From a virus, in IMG/VR virus record IMGVR_UViG_3300015263_000597, positions 1-64,000 of that record: DNA of 64,000 nt; one strand, 5' to 3'. The notes beneath the pieces are model-generated. The model saw only the letters and a list, made by a program, of their open reading frames with translations. It was not told where the DNA came from and did not search any database. The translations under genes were made by a program, and so were the position numbers. Shown one piece after another: positions 31,368 through 39,619 of the stretch. Position 1 is the stretch's first letter. Each line of letters starts with the position of its first letter.

Positions 31368-32534
31368 CTATTTGTCTAGCTGAAGCGGCGAGTCTGCCGG
31401 TTCCGTCACCCATGTCTTCGGCAGTACACGCATCCCGCGGACGTCCTGCGTGCCGTCGTCCCGCACGGCAGACTTCTCGAAGACGAGGACTGAGTCCTTG
31501 CTGAAGTGAACCGTCACGTGGCTCACATCCGCATGCGTCTCCAGCCGGACGGTTCCGACGTTCTCCACCGTGCCCCCGTCCAGGTCCGGCCTGAGCTTCG
31601 TCATCGTCCATTGCGCCTGATCCGACGCTAGCCGCCGCAAGAGGTAGAGAGGGCCGTCATTGGCGTCAGCGTAGAGGCCATAGGGCATGGACTGACCTTC
31701 AGCTTCAATCGTATTGAACACCGCGAAACGTTGACGACCAAGGTCAATCACCGGCAGGCTTACATCGTCCCCAGGGAGGCCATTAAGGTATTGCGGCCGA
31801 CCGCGTTTCTGCATATCGTAAACGAATAGCGCTGGGAACCCTGCCCCCATGTCTAGATAGTAGACCTGCTGTCTCATTGCTGCAACGTAGGGTAGTCCAA
31901 GGAGATAGTAGTCAAATTTCTCCGACGTCTCGACGATATCACCTTTCATGGTTCTGGCAAAGGTATTGCCGGGTGCATGGAGCTGGAAGGTAAAAAATCC
32001 GAACTCGAATGTGTCGGAGTCATTGCTGATGTTACGTCTGCTGCGGTTAATGGCACCGTACGCGAATACATAGTCTCCGGCGACGACCCAGTTGTAAAGA
32101 ACCAGCACCCGATCCTCAATCGGATCGGTGTTCTCCGGCGCAATGAAGCGCGCTGTGCCGCGATACTCCAGGTTGGAACCAAACCAGTTGACTCGTTGAG
32201 GCAGGCCGGACGCGCGATGGACGGCGACCTGTACATAGCCTGTGCTCGCTAGCTTCACTTCCAAGAGCGGAGTTAGTCCAGTTGGATCCAATTCCCTAAA
32301 CGGCAGTCTCTTAGCTGAGATAGCTCGATCAGCAGAAGGACGCTCAAACATGACGATACGTGCACTGATGCTATCGATGACGATGAGGTCCGAACCCATT
32401 TCAATAACAGATTTGACGGACTTCAGACCCAAGTGGTCGAGAGGAACCCATGCGCCCTGTTCAGGAGCTGTCCAAGCAGGAGGCACCACAAGCAGCGCCA
32501 TTAGCAGACAGAGATTGATTCGTGTTGCTATCAT
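31368..32534 (-). CDS. Secreted beta-propeller-like protein (moron)
   Basis: ATG 32534 with AGGAAAT upstream gives 388 residues; the frame can extend to 32561. An N-terminal signal peptide (MIATRINLCLLMALLVVPPA...) ends near TAPEQG. The rest is beta-rich, with repeats such as GSDLIVIDS, RVLVLYNWV and VYYLDMGAG, consistent with a propeller or six-bladed fold. Length, composition and style are bacterial, unlike its neighbours. It is the last gene of the minus-strand block and is flanked by direct TGCTGCTAGC sequences (31336 and 32571). Probably a cargo gene expressed from the prophage or early in infection; role unknown. Confidence 0.65.
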   Translation of the reverse strand: MIATRINLCLLMALLVVPPAWTAPEQGAWVPLDHLGLKSVKSVIEMGSDLIVIDSISARIVMFERPSADRAISAKRLPFRELDPTGLTPLLEVKLASTGYVQVAVHRASGLPQRVNWFGSNLEYRGTARFIAPENTDPIEDRVLVLYNWVVAGDYVFAYGAINRSRRNISNDSDTFEFGFFTFQLHAPGNTFARTMKGDIVETSEKFDYYLLGLPYVAAMRQQVYYLDMGAGFPALFVYDMQKRGRPQYLNGLPGDDVSLPVIDLGRQRFAVFNTIEAEGQSMPYGLYADANDGPLYLLRRLASDQAQWTMTKLRPDLDGGTVENVGTVRLETHADVSHVTVHFSKDSVLVFEKSAVRDDGTQDVRGMRVLPKTWVTEPADSPLQLDK

Positions 32535-32624
32535 CTGTGGGATTTCCTTCCTGTTACTCAATAACCGCGATGCTGCTAGCCAGCTCGTGGTTAATGATTC
32601 GCCACGTTTGGCAGGTTATTGCCT

Positions 32625-32656
32625 GTATTACTAGCCAGCAGCATGGCTAGTAATAC
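32625..32656. terminator. Perfect 12-bp hairpin between operon and moron
   Basis: GTATTACTAGCC at 32625-32636 pairs with GGCTAGTAATAC at 32645-32656 over an 8-nt loop. It sits 3 nt after the stop of the HNH gene. There is no T run on the minus strand, so termination strength is unclear; it may also mark an insertion boundary. Confidence 0.5.
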
Positions 32657-32658
32657 TA

Positions 32659-33270
32659 TTAGAACGGCAAGCCGTCAAGAAAGATATCCGGTGTGCTGCT
32701 GCGAATCGTTGCCCCAGTGCACAGTACTTCCTCCCGCTTCCTCCACACACCGTCTACATACTCCCACTGGTCAGTCACTGTCCCGTTACACACTGGACAA
32801 TTAGTACCCTCGCACCGCCTACACTCTGGACCATGTAACTCATCTATACTCTTATGCGAGATGATCGCCTTGTACCTGGTACCCCTAATAACCGGCGGGT
32901 GATCTGTGTCGTATTCTACGAATCGTCCATCCGGCCCACGGCAGCCGGCTAGTGTTTGCAAGTAAGCGTGCTCGCGTCCGTGGTGCGATGCGTGTACTAC
33001 GGTTAGGTTAGGCAACACGTCGTGGTATACTACCAGGTCCTCATGATGTACATGCTCACCGGTAAGCAATCTGCGTCCTAGAGTGTAATTTACCGTGAGT
33101 ATATAACGGTACTGCCAGCCTCCAGTGTTAGCGTACTCGTGAGACGTGCCTAGGGTTACTCTAACCCTACCGCGTCTGTCTGCCCTTTCTACACCGAACG
33201 ACTGCGATGTGGGGTGTTCACGTAGCCAGGGACGGTTGGTACATCCAGGTACCAAGTACTCGTCAGTCAC
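32659..33270 (-). CDS. HNH endonuclease with zinc motif
   Basis: 203 residues. EHVHHEDLVVYHDVLPNLTV...HASHHGREHA (about 72-100) is an HNH motif with two zinc-type Cys pairs further on (CRRCEGTNCPVC near 155). It could be a homing-type enzyme, or a nicking enzyme linked to packaging; it lies far from the terminase, so homing is more likely. Confidence 0.8.
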   Translation of the reverse strand: MTDEYLVPGCTNRPWLREHPTSQSFGVERADRRGRVRVTLGTSHEYANTGGWQYRYILTVNYTLGRRLLTGEHVHHEDLVVYHDVLPNLTVVHASHHGREHAYLQTLAGCRGPDGRFVEYDTDHPPVIRGTRYKAIISHKSIDELHGPECRRCEGTNCPVCNGTVTDQWEYVDGVWRKREEVLCTGATIRSSTPDIFLDGLPF

Positions 33271-33779
33271 TACTTCGCCCTTGAGTCAAGTTCCTTCTGT
33301 CTAGTCTTTGCTAGCAAACTAGCTTGCCAAATGTGCACACCAACGGCTTTTTCTATCTCTCTAAACGAAAACCCACGCTGACGCATACGCAGAATCGTGT
33401 GGCTTTTCGCACGCCGTCTTAGTGAGCATCTATTGAACTTTACATTACGCCGTTCCAGCCAGTCTTTGGAGTACCATTTCACAGATCTCCCTATCAGCGC
33501 CTTGTACTCGCGTAGAGAAAGAAGCTCCACTACCCAGCGTTCTTCATCGGCAAGAATGGTCTTGTTGAACGGCCCTCTCCAACGACCTCTACGTAACCCC
33601 AGGGCCTTTTCTACTTGTTGTACGTACTGTCTTGATGTGACCAGCCTATCTGCTACTTCCTGTAGTGTGGGCCGTGGGTGATGATAAAACTGCTCCAAGA
33701 TGTATTGCCTACGTACTGCACTTGCGTGCCTGTTGTACGGGGCGTACACTGTACAGTTTTCTTTCAATGTGTCGCTCAT
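33270..33779 (-). CDS. Helix-turn-helix DNA-binding protein
   Basis: 169 residues from ATG 33779. One HTH at about 30-55 (RPTLQEVADRLVTSRQYVQQ) and a second near the C-terminus (FSFREIEKAVGVHIWQASLL), separated by a basic region. The arrangement resembles transposase- or regulator-type DNA-binding modules. Its stop overlaps the HNH start, so the two may work together. Confidence 0.6.
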   Translation of the reverse strand: MSDTLKENCTVYAPYNRHASAVRRQYILEQFYHHPRPTLQEVADRLVTSRQYVQQVEKALGLRRGRWRGPFNKTILADEERWVVELLSLREYKALIGRSVKWYSKDWLERRNVKFNRCSLRRRAKSHTILRMRQRGFSFREIEKAVGVHIWQASLLAKTRQKELDSRAK

Positions 33780-33802
33780 ATGCGCGCCTTTATCATGCCG
33801 TC

Positions 33803-34033
33803 CTAGTCGTTCCACAGCCTTTTACACCCATTCTTCATGCACCTTAGTTCTTCAGGAACCTTACTTGCGCTCATCTCTGATTCCTCAATATAGAACGAAA
33901 CACTTCCCCCGCCTGGTAACGTCCTATGTATACCGCACTTTGTACGTGATCCATCATTGTCCCAGAAATGCCACCGACGCCCACAGCTACGACTAGCTGT
34001 CCAGCTAGAATCCACTCTGTACACCTTACGCAT
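33803..34033 (-). CDS. Hypothetical protein
   Basis: 76 residues with a C-terminal CMKNGCKRLW knuckle. Overlaps the upstream gene by 8 bases. Unassigned. Confidence 0.5.
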   Translation of the reverse strand: MRKVYRVDSSWTASRSCGRRWHFWDNDGSRTKCGIHRTLPGGGSVSFYIEESEMSASKVPEELRCMKNGCKRLWND

Positions 34034-34346
34034 TTGCGTCTGTTACACCCGTGCAACGTCTGTTAGCCGCTATTGCAAGAAGCTCATAAAGGCCCGCAAG
34101 CCTGCCAAGGACAAATTCGGGAGAATTCTCTCCAGATGTACTCATGGTCTTTGCTAGCATAACTGTATAGGCCCTTCTTATTTCTATTTTTGCCTTGTAC
34201 AAGTATTCCCGATCTCCTGACATGAGGGCGTCTGCTATATCGGAAGACACGAGTTCTAGTGGTCCTTCTGTCTCCTTTGTCAAGTTTTCATCACAGTGTC
34301 CGACTGTCTCCAGTAAGCTGCCCAGTGGGTCTAGTGCTTCTTTCAT
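34026..34346 (-). CDS. Helical hypothetical protein
   Basis: ATG 34346 (GGAAGGAGAG upstream) gives 106 residues, mostly helical. The longer frame to 34379 lies in the upstream gene. Unassigned. Confidence 0.55.
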   Translation of the reverse strand: MKEALDPLGSLLETVGHCDENLTKETEGPLELVSSDIADALMSGDREYLYKAKIEIRRAYTVMLAKTMSTSGENSPEFVLGRLAGLYELLAIAANRRCTGVTDANA

Positions 34347-34537
34347 GGTGTCTCTCCTTCCTCTAGCTCCAGTTTCCACGCTGCAAAGTGGGCAATAAGC
34401 GCTTCTAACTCACTTACCAAGTACTCCCCTTGACCACTTTCTAGCGATAGTTCAAGGTCACCTAGCAGATCAATGGCTCTGTCGTACTTCGCCTGATCGT
34501 CCCTGTACACTGCCTTACTCCTTTGCACCTTGCACAT
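34343..34537 (-). CDS. Small helical acidic protein
   Basis: 64 residues; an amphipathic helix pair (YDRAIDLLGDLELSLESG, then LVSELEALIAHFAAWKLE). Overlaps both neighbours. Confidence 0.5.
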   Translation of the reverse strand: MCKVQRSKAVYRDDQAKYDRAIDLLGDLELSLESGQGEYLVSELEALIAHFAAWKLELEEGETP

Positions 34538-34865
34538 CTACCACTGACCAGTGATCTAGTGTTCCGCTGTCAAAATCATCGCCAAATACCCACCCGTCTA
34601 GTTGGTTAGTAGTAACATCTAGCTCAACAGTTCCGCAGTCTACGTAGCTGCCAGCTAGGTCGTAGCATCCTACTTGACGTACACACTCCCAACGCATGCT
34701 ATACACCTTCTTCAATTGACCACTCTGTGTACATGTAACCGCAGTGTATTCTGGGCATAGCTCGGTAAAGCACACGGATACAGTGGCAGCTGGTATCCAT
34801 GTAGCCACGAGTTCTATAGCGCCGTAGTTAAGTACTGCGGACAGAGCTATTATTGTTATTGACAT
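34515..34865 (-). CDS. Possible exported or membrane-anchored small protein
   Basis: ATG 34865 has AGAGG upstream. 116 residues; residues 2-25 are hydrophobic (ITIIALSAVLNYGAIELVAT) and act like a signal anchor. Several Cys follow. Unassigned. Confidence 0.5.
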   Translation of the reverse strand: MSITIIALSAVLNYGAIELVATWIPAATVSVCFTELCPEYTAVTCTQSGQLKKVYSMRWECVRQVGCYDLAGSYVDCGTVELDVTTNQLDGWVFGDDFDSGTLDHWSVVDVQGAKE

Positions 34866-35031
34866 TATGCAACCTCTCGTCGTACCGTTCTTCAAGCTCT
34901 ATCAATAGCCCAAAGGTATCATCGCAGATCTTGGTACCCCAGGGCGTGTTTACTCTGGCGGTAGGATCACCGCAACAGTCACATGGTCCTGGCTTGCAAC
35001 GTGCTAAGTACTCTTTCTTATCGTCACGCAT
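34828..35031 (-). CDS. Small zinc-binding protein
   Basis: 67 residues; CKPGPCDCCGDPTARVN near 12-28 and a later IC form a likely four-Cys zinc site. Asn/Ser-rich tail. Confidence 0.55.
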   Translation of the reverse strand: MRDDKKEYLARCKPGPCDCCGDPTARVNTPWGTKICDDTFGLLIELEERYDERLHNVNNNNSSVRST

Positions 35032-35040
35032 GTTATGTGC

Positions 35041-35364
35041 CTACGTTAGCGCTACTACCCTAACCCCTAGCTTACGAGCTAGCCTAGCACATGACTCACA
35101 AGGCTCAATAGGCAACGGGTTACCGGACTTGCCAAAGCGTGCGATATACACGGTACGTACTGACTTAGGCGCACGGCGTAGTACTCGCACTTCGGCATGA
35201 ATACCCCCACCGCGCTTAAACAACCTTGGCGCATTGGTGGTAATGTGCATAAGTGTCCCGTTGGCATTCTCGCACGCTGCAACTACGGTGTGGGTAGTTG
35301 CGGTGTGTTTAGTTGCCCGCGACTGCATACGGGTGTAGAGGGTAGAGTGAGTAGCGCGCATCAC
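35041..35364 (-). CDS. Cytidine-deaminase-fold protein
   Basis: 107 residues. GGGIHAEVRVLRR (about 52-64) and PCESCARLARKLGV (about 87-100) are the two zinc motifs HAE and PCxxC of the CDA superfamily, with the strand pattern around them intact. Family members deaminate free cytidine/dCMP, guanine-type bases or nucleic acids; the small size and HAE spacing are closer to the single-domain bacterial and phage deaminases than to dCMP deaminase. The substrate cannot be read from sequence. Confidence 0.78.
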   Translation of the reverse strand: MMRATHSTLYTRMQSRATKHTATTHTVVAACENANGTLMHITTNAPRLFKRGGGIHAEVRVLRRAPKSVRTVYIARFGKSGNPLPIEPCESCARLARKLGVRVVALT

Positions 35365-35669
35365 TCAACAATACGGCGAAACATTGTCATAGCATCCATG
35401 GCAGCACTCTCTGGAGTACTACCATCAACTTCGCAGTAGATAATTGTCGCAGCCCTCATCAGCGTATCTAGATTCTCATCGCGCCTGAGCCTCTCTGTAT
35501 CCATCGTCGACATGTTCAGCTCAGCAATAACGGACTCCGCTACAGCTTTTGCGCTCTTCATGGTCTCCCCGTAGATTACGGCGAATGATCCATCTTGCCC
35601 GTCTTGCCCATTTTCCCAGATCTTGACGCATTTCATGCTGTGGTCTTCTGACTTGATGTAGTAGCTCAT
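35361..35669 (-). CDS. Hypothetical protein
   Basis: 102 residues, AAGGAGAT before ATG, overlaps the deaminase gene by ATGA. Strand-rich N-terminus, Met-rich helical C-terminus. Unassigned. Confidence 0.5.
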   Translation of the reverse strand: MSYYIKSEDHSMKCVKIWENGQDGQDGSFAVIYGETMKSAKAVAESVIAELNMSTMDTERLRRDENLDTLMRAATIIYCEVDGSTPESAAMDAMTMFRRIVE

Positions 35670-35851
35670 TAAGATCTCCTTTGTGCCTCTGATTCGAGTA
35701 TAGCCACCCGCTGCTGCAACTCTGCTACCCTTCGAGCGAGAACGATAACTGCGCCGTGTAGACCGCTAGTATCGACTGGCTGAATCTCTTCACCGCTTAG
35801 CAACTCTGCAATCTCCTCAAGGGTACAGTTTTCCCATCCTGTTACGCACAT
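35669..35851 (-). CDS. Small coiled-coil protein
   Basis: 60 residues; the second half (VIVLARRVAELQQRVAILES) is a clear short coiled coil, suggesting a dimer or trimer. Unassigned. Confidence 0.5.
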   Translation of the reverse strand: MCVTGWENCTLEEIAELLSGEEIQPVDTSGLHGAVIVLARRVAELQQRVAILESEAQRRS

Positions 35852-35862
35852 CCGTTACTCCT

Positions 35863-36300
35863 TTACGGTGGAACTCCAGTGTCCCACTCGTACGTATCTG
35901 GACCATCATTGCCATTGCAGTATTCTGCTACCCACTTGTCATAGTCGACAGCTAAAATGCGTACTATCTGATCCAGCACCCACTGTTTATGTTGAGCACC
36001 GTCGATACCACCGTATCTCTCGATAAGAGATAGTACTTCTGAACATGCGGACTTGTTGATCACGGCCTTTTCCATAGGTGCCTCCAGTTCACGGGTGTGC
36101 ATAGCTACAAATGAATCAACTGCCTTTGCTATCCTGCCAGCTATGTGTGTAGACGTCTCACAAGAAAGGATAAGTAACGTCTTTGCTAGTTCCAGATCAT
36201 TGCAGCACTCTGGCCACTCTACACCGGTTGCGTGCACGGCGCACATCGTGCCGGACTTCGCAAAGTATTCACAGTTGTGTGTTTCTCTCAACATGCCCAC
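35863..36300 (-). CDS. Conserved phage protein with WVLDQIVR...YDKWVAEY motif
   Basis: 145 residues. The C-terminal 50 residues (YGGIDGAQHKQWVLDQIVRI, then DYDKWVAEYCNGNDGPDTYE) resemble a conserved domain seen in many phage proteins of unknown role; the N-terminal part varies. Here it may bind another early protein. Confidence 0.55.
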   Translation of the reverse strand: MGMLRETHNCEYFAKSGTMCAVHATGVEWPECCNDLELAKTLLILSCETSTHIAGRIAKAVDSFVAMHTRELEAPMEKAVINKSACSEVLSLIERYGGIDGAQHKQWVLDQIVRILAVDYDKWVAEYCNGNDGPDTYEWDTGVPP

Positions 36301-36314
36301 GGGTTACTATCCTG

Positions 36315-36713
36315 TTACGACCAGTATACAGTTTCTCCATTCGCTGCTGCACTGTGGAACCCAATAGCAATAGCGTCAGTGACTTCTACAATCGTCTTTT
36401 GCGACTTACCGCGCTCGCCTAGTAGTGAACACATGTACAGTCTATCGCTACTAAGCAGTGGCCATACCTGACGAAGCTCTTTAACTAGCTGCCCTGCCTG
36501 TTCTGGGCTTGTCTCGCCAGAGCAGTCTGAGTGGCTAAAAAAGTGCTCCATACCTGGCCAATCGCCAAGTGGTCCAAGAACATCGCTCCAGTGCCACGTA
36601 TTATCCCCACGTTCCTCTGGCCACTTGCCGTCTAGACAGTGAAGTAAGTCACCCCGATAGAGATCGAATACGATATACGATCCGTGATATATGTTACCTA
36701 AGTGCAGTCCCAC
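36315..36713 (-). CDS. Hypothetical protein
   Basis: 132 residues. Its end (FHSAAANGETVYW) resembles the end of the neighbouring 36734 product (QHSAAANRETAE), a sign of local duplication. Unassigned. Confidence 0.5.
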   Translation of the reverse strand: MGLHLGNIYHGSYIVFDLYRGDLLHCLDGKWPEERGDNTWHWSDVLGPLGDWPGMEHFFSHSDCSGETSPEQAGQLVKELRQVWPLLSSDRLYMCSLLGERGKSQKTIVEVTDAIAIGFHSAAANGETVYWS

Positions 36714-36733
36714 GGGTTACCCTCCTCTCAAGG

Positions 36734-37048
36734 TTACTCTGCGGTTTCTCTGTTCGCCGCCGCACTATGCTGGAGCTGCCCCGTGCTCGACATCTGCCAT
36801 CTTCCTCTTTTCTCCGTCCAATACCAGCGCATGTAGTCGTTCTCTGTCTGCAACAGGTACTCTACTTCCGACACATCCTTGCTGCTGCACGGAGCAATAC
36901 TGCCGTTAGACAGGGTGACTACCAGGATATCTGCTGGATGTTCCGACGGATCAATACGGGCCACAGCGACAGGATCAAACGTGGTCGAATCTATCAGTGT
37001 TCCGTCCTTCTTTACGAATTTGATTGTCAGTATCACTGCCATTTCCAA
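36734..37048 (-). CDS. Hypothetical protein
   Basis: 104 residues, AAGGGAGA before ATG (37042 is an alternative start). Beta-rich N-terminal half. Shares a C-terminal motif with the 36315 product. Confidence 0.5.
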   Translation of the reverse strand: MEMAVILTIKFVKKDGTLIDSTTFDPVAVARIDPSEHPADILVVTLSNGSIAPCSSKDVSEVEYLLQTENDYMRWYWTEKRGRWQMSSTGQLQHSAAANRETAE

Positions 37049-37056
37049 TTCTCCCT

Positions 37057-37497
37057 TTAGTACAGCCCGTGTTCCTCAGCTACTTGCCGCCAGCATTCCA
37101 TCATGTCGTGCGCAATGTCTTTGTCAGCATCAGGCACCTTGTACCCACTCCAGCCCTCGGTGCCCTCTATATACTGCACACAGTACTCACGTTGCGCCAG
37201 AGTAAACTCTGCCAGCCCTTGCTCTACGGCACGGACAACTCCTTCTATATTTGAACAAACGCACACTTCCACGTCGAAGTACTTTGTACACGGGCAACCA
37301 TCGTACTTCCACTCTATGTCCTGCGGTACGTAACCGTATGGGAACTGGAAGTCTCCTTTACGGTAGTACCGTAGCGCGTAGCGTTCATACATTACAGCCT
37401 CTGACACATTGCCTGCCAGCAAGCTCCCGTTTGCTAGCTCCAAACAGGTCTTGTATGAGCTAAAAGGCCAATTAAGCGGGCTGTGACTGGTCCTCAT
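37057..37497 (-). CDS. Hypothetical protein
   Basis: 146 residues with many Tyr and six Cys, including CPCTKYFDVEVCVC. A metal site is possible. Unassigned. Confidence 0.5.
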   Translation of the reverse strand: MRTSHSPLNWPFSSYKTCLELANGSLLAGNVSEAVMYERYALRYYRKGDFQFPYGYVPQDIEWKYDGCPCTKYFDVEVCVCSNIEGVVRAVEQGLAEFTLAQREYCVQYIEGTEGWSGYKVPDADKDIAHDMMECWRQVAEEHGLY

Positions 37498-37554
37498 TGC
37501 TTGATATCCTCTGTGCCTGTTAGAGACTGTACTGGTGTTGGTTTATTCACGGAA

Positions 37555-38307
37555 CTAATGTCCTTTCAGTTCATATAGCTTAGCCCGACACTCCTCTATG
37601 CTCTTCTGTATAGAGAACTTTTGTGACGGATCTGATACAATTGCTGCCTGCTCCATAAGAAACGCAAGCTTTCTTTCCCATTGGGTAATAGCTGCGTTGT
37701 ACGGATCTCTAGTGCCGGTTCGTGTACTCGTGTTTAACACACTGCCTACTGGCTGTCGCTGAACACTATACCCGCCAGTGTCAATCCACGTCTCAGCCTC
37801 TGCTCGCTGAACTGCCGTTGCACTGGTAAGCAAAGCGGCACACCTGTCCCAGAACCGCGACCCTGTGGGCATCTTGCCTATAGCCAGAATCTCCTCAATA
37901 CGGTCTGCCTGATCATCTATTGTAGCGCCCATGCGACCAGCGGCTACGAGAATGCGGATATCTACTAGCAAGTCACGTGGCACAGCACTGTAGTCCAACC
38001 CTAGGTCTACGTTAACGCCATCAAGCAAGATACTGCCATCCGCCGGACAATGAGTACGCTTTGCCCACACCTCGACTGGAGTCTTACCCCGTCCTGGTGG
38101 TAGCTGTTGCCCACCATGAGTAAGGTACGCACGTGCAGCGGACAGCGAAATGTTCTTATTGAACCCCTTACTCGCTGGCATGATTACGCGTGCGTTAGCC
38201 AGCGGGCCTTGGATTACCAGCGACTGTGCGTCCTTATCGCCGTCTAGTGCGGCCTGTAACTGCATCTCGGGGGTTTCTTCACGCCACGTGGCAGGCTTGC
38301 TACTCAT
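37555..38307 (-). CDS. Protein with an effector-associated-type C-terminal motif
   Basis: 250 residues. The last 40 (KLAFLMEQAAIVSDPSQKFS, then IQKSIEECRAKLYEL) match the short pattern KLxxL...A...DPxQKFxLxxxIEE that ends many bacterial conflict-system effectors and sensors. The first 200 residues are unassigned. A role in counter-defence or exclusion is suggested only by this motif. Confidence 0.5.
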   Translation of the reverse strand: MSSKPATWREETPEMQLQAALDGDKDAQSLVIQGPLANARVIMPASKGFNKNISLSAARAYLTHGGQQLPPGRGKTPVEVWAKRTHCPADGSILLDGVNVDLGLDYSAVPRDLLVDIRILVAAGRMGATIDDQADRIEEILAIGKMPTGSRFWDRCAALLTSATAVQRAEAETWIDTGGYSVQRQPVGSVLNTSTRTGTRDPYNAAITQWERKLAFLMEQAAIVSDPSQKFSIQKSIEECRAKLYELKGH

Positions 38308-38489
38308 TTATCGCTCTCCTTGTTCTCTAGTTCTATGCTTCGCGCACGGGCCGTAAACTCGTCTGCGAGGTCATACCAGCCATGCGCCTTCATGTACGCA
38401 GCCTGCTCGCGACACATGTCTGCAAGACCTTGCAAGTCGAGGGGTGCTTGCTCCCCTACTCTGGGGACCCATCGTACCGCCATACCCAT
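38304..38489 (-). CDS. Small helical protein
   Basis: ATG 38489 (AGAGAGGG upstream) gives 61 residues; the long frame to 38639 overlaps the next gene. Mostly helical. Unassigned. Confidence 0.5.
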   Translation of the reverse strand: MGMAVRWVPRVGEQAPLDLQGLADMCREQAAYMKAHGWYDLADEFTARARSIELENKESDK

Positions 38490-38496
38490 GCCCTCT

Positions 38497-38682
38497 CTAG
38501 TAGTACTCCGTGCACAACTTCGCCTTATGCCTATCCTGCCTCTTGAGATACCGACGCGCCTGACGCTTGCTAACCTTCTTGCGAAAGTAGTCCTTACCGC
38601 CAATAGCGGTCTTGCGCCCTTCGGACTGAATATCCGCAACGTCGGGATATTCCTCGAGCTTGATGTACTGATACGGCCTCAT
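38497..38682 (-). CDS. Small basic protein
   Basis: 61 residues, GAAAGGAAGG before ATG. C-terminal half is strongly basic (RKKVSKRQARRYLKRQDRHK). Likely binds nucleic acid. Confidence 0.55.
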   Translation of the reverse strand: MRPYQYIKLEEYPDVADIQSEGRKTAIGGKDYFRKKVSKRQARRYLKRQDRHKAKLCTEYY

Positions 38683-38709
38683 GTCCCTTCCTTTCAGTCA
38701 GCGCTGCTA

Positions 38710-38955
38710 CTATCCAAAGGTTAGCGCGGCTTTCCCGATACGCTCGAAGTCCCCCGTTATTGCCCGATTGTAGGCGAGCGCGACGTCATTCTCTGCGTTT
38801 GATTGCGGCATCGCCAGGTAAGCCTTTACCCCCCACGGTCTGACTTCATCAACGGTTAGAAAGCAGCCTCTCCATGGATGGTCTGCTTTAGTTATTTGGA
38901 TAACATCGCCTTCCCCTAGTGGGGTATCGTGCTTGTTTTCCGTCATGGCCGCCAT
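38710..38955 (-). CDS. KOW-like small protein, first gene of the minus-strand block
   Basis: 81 residues, CTAAGGAGAT before ATG 38955. GEGDVIQITKADHPWRGCFLTV reads like a small beta-barrel of the KOW/SH3 type. First gene behind the promoter at 39018-39046. Confidence 0.6.
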   Translation of the reverse strand: MAAMTENKHDTPLGEGDVIQITKADHPWRGCFLTVDEVRPWGVKAYLAMPQSNAENDVALAYNRAITGDFERIGKAALTFG

Positions 38956-39017
38956 GGGATCTCCTTAGTATTAGCGTCCTACCCGCCTTCAGTGCCCCGC
39001 TGCACTCAACTGTCTAC

Positions 39018-39046
39018 ACCGTACACGGCCCGATCCGCCCTGTCAA
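39018..39046 (-). promoter_or_regulatory. Sigma70-type promoter of the minus-strand block
   Basis: Minus strand: TTGACA at 39046-39041, 17-bp spacer, TACGGT at 39023-39018, with a GATTTTGAAAAACTTC tract directly upstream resembling the one before the 39587 promoter. It transcribes about 7 kb leftward. Confidence 0.8.
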
Positions 39047-39586
39047 GAAGTTTTTCAAAATCGCCCTCAGATCCCTTCTTCATGACCTTGTCAACTGGCA
39101 AATCGGCTAGGCGAATTTAAGACCCTTTTGTCCCAATTACTCGCCTATACACATCTGAGCGTCCAAATCAAGCCAGACCTTTTACTGAAAAGCATCGTGT
39201 ATACAGCAAACCATACGCGTATGCGTAAGGCATACCCTCTCCCAGGGCCCTAGGCCCGTAATATCTCAGTACGTCAGTACGGTGCATTATAGAAATAAGA
39301 AAAGAGCTAGAAGGAGACTTGTGGATATACATGTCAACAATAGGGCACATGGGCGGCCTGTAGAGCCCATGCAACTAGTGCCCTCAGGCCAGGTGCGTAA
39401 AACGCCCGTATTTGCCCTCAGATCGACGAACGGCACCTACCAGCTGGGTAGGTAGCCGGGACCTTGAGTTCGTTCAACACAGGGCAACCTCGCAAGCGAG
39501 AGAGGGTGTCTAGGGTGCCACCGTGACCCCTAGCAGGTGGGTAGCTGGCAGCTAGGGGGTCCTGGTGAAGTTTTTTGAAAAAGTAC
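39047..39586. promoter_or_regulatory. 540-bp divergent control region without genes
   Basis: Lies between divergent promoters. It contains the inverted copy of the 41-bp repeat, the palindrome CATACGCGTATG near 39211, CTCGC-AA-GCGAG near 39490, and two inverted repeats around CTAGGG (about 39511-39533) and TAGCTGGCAGCTA (about 39542-39554). It has the look of an operator or origin region; no ORF here is convincing. Confidence 0.55.
39263..39303 (-). repeat. 41-bp repeat, copy 2 (inverted)
   Basis: Read on the minus strand it matches 14147-14187, including the GTACTGAC-GTACTGAG core. It stands upstream of the minus-strand promoter just as copy 1 stands upstream of the 14263 promoter; GGGAGAGGG follows the core in both. 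Confidence 0.7.
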
Positions 39587-39615
39587 TTGACAACGCCCCC
39601 GTGCTGCCGTACTGT
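39587..39615 (+). promoter_or_regulatory. Sigma70-type promoter of the 39.6-kb ncRNA
   Basis: TTGACA at 39587-39592, 17-bp spacer, TACTGT at 39610-39615, with GTTTTTTGAAAAAGTAC upstream. Predicted start about 39622, at the base of the first stem. Confidence 0.82.
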
Positions 39616-39619
39616 CTAC

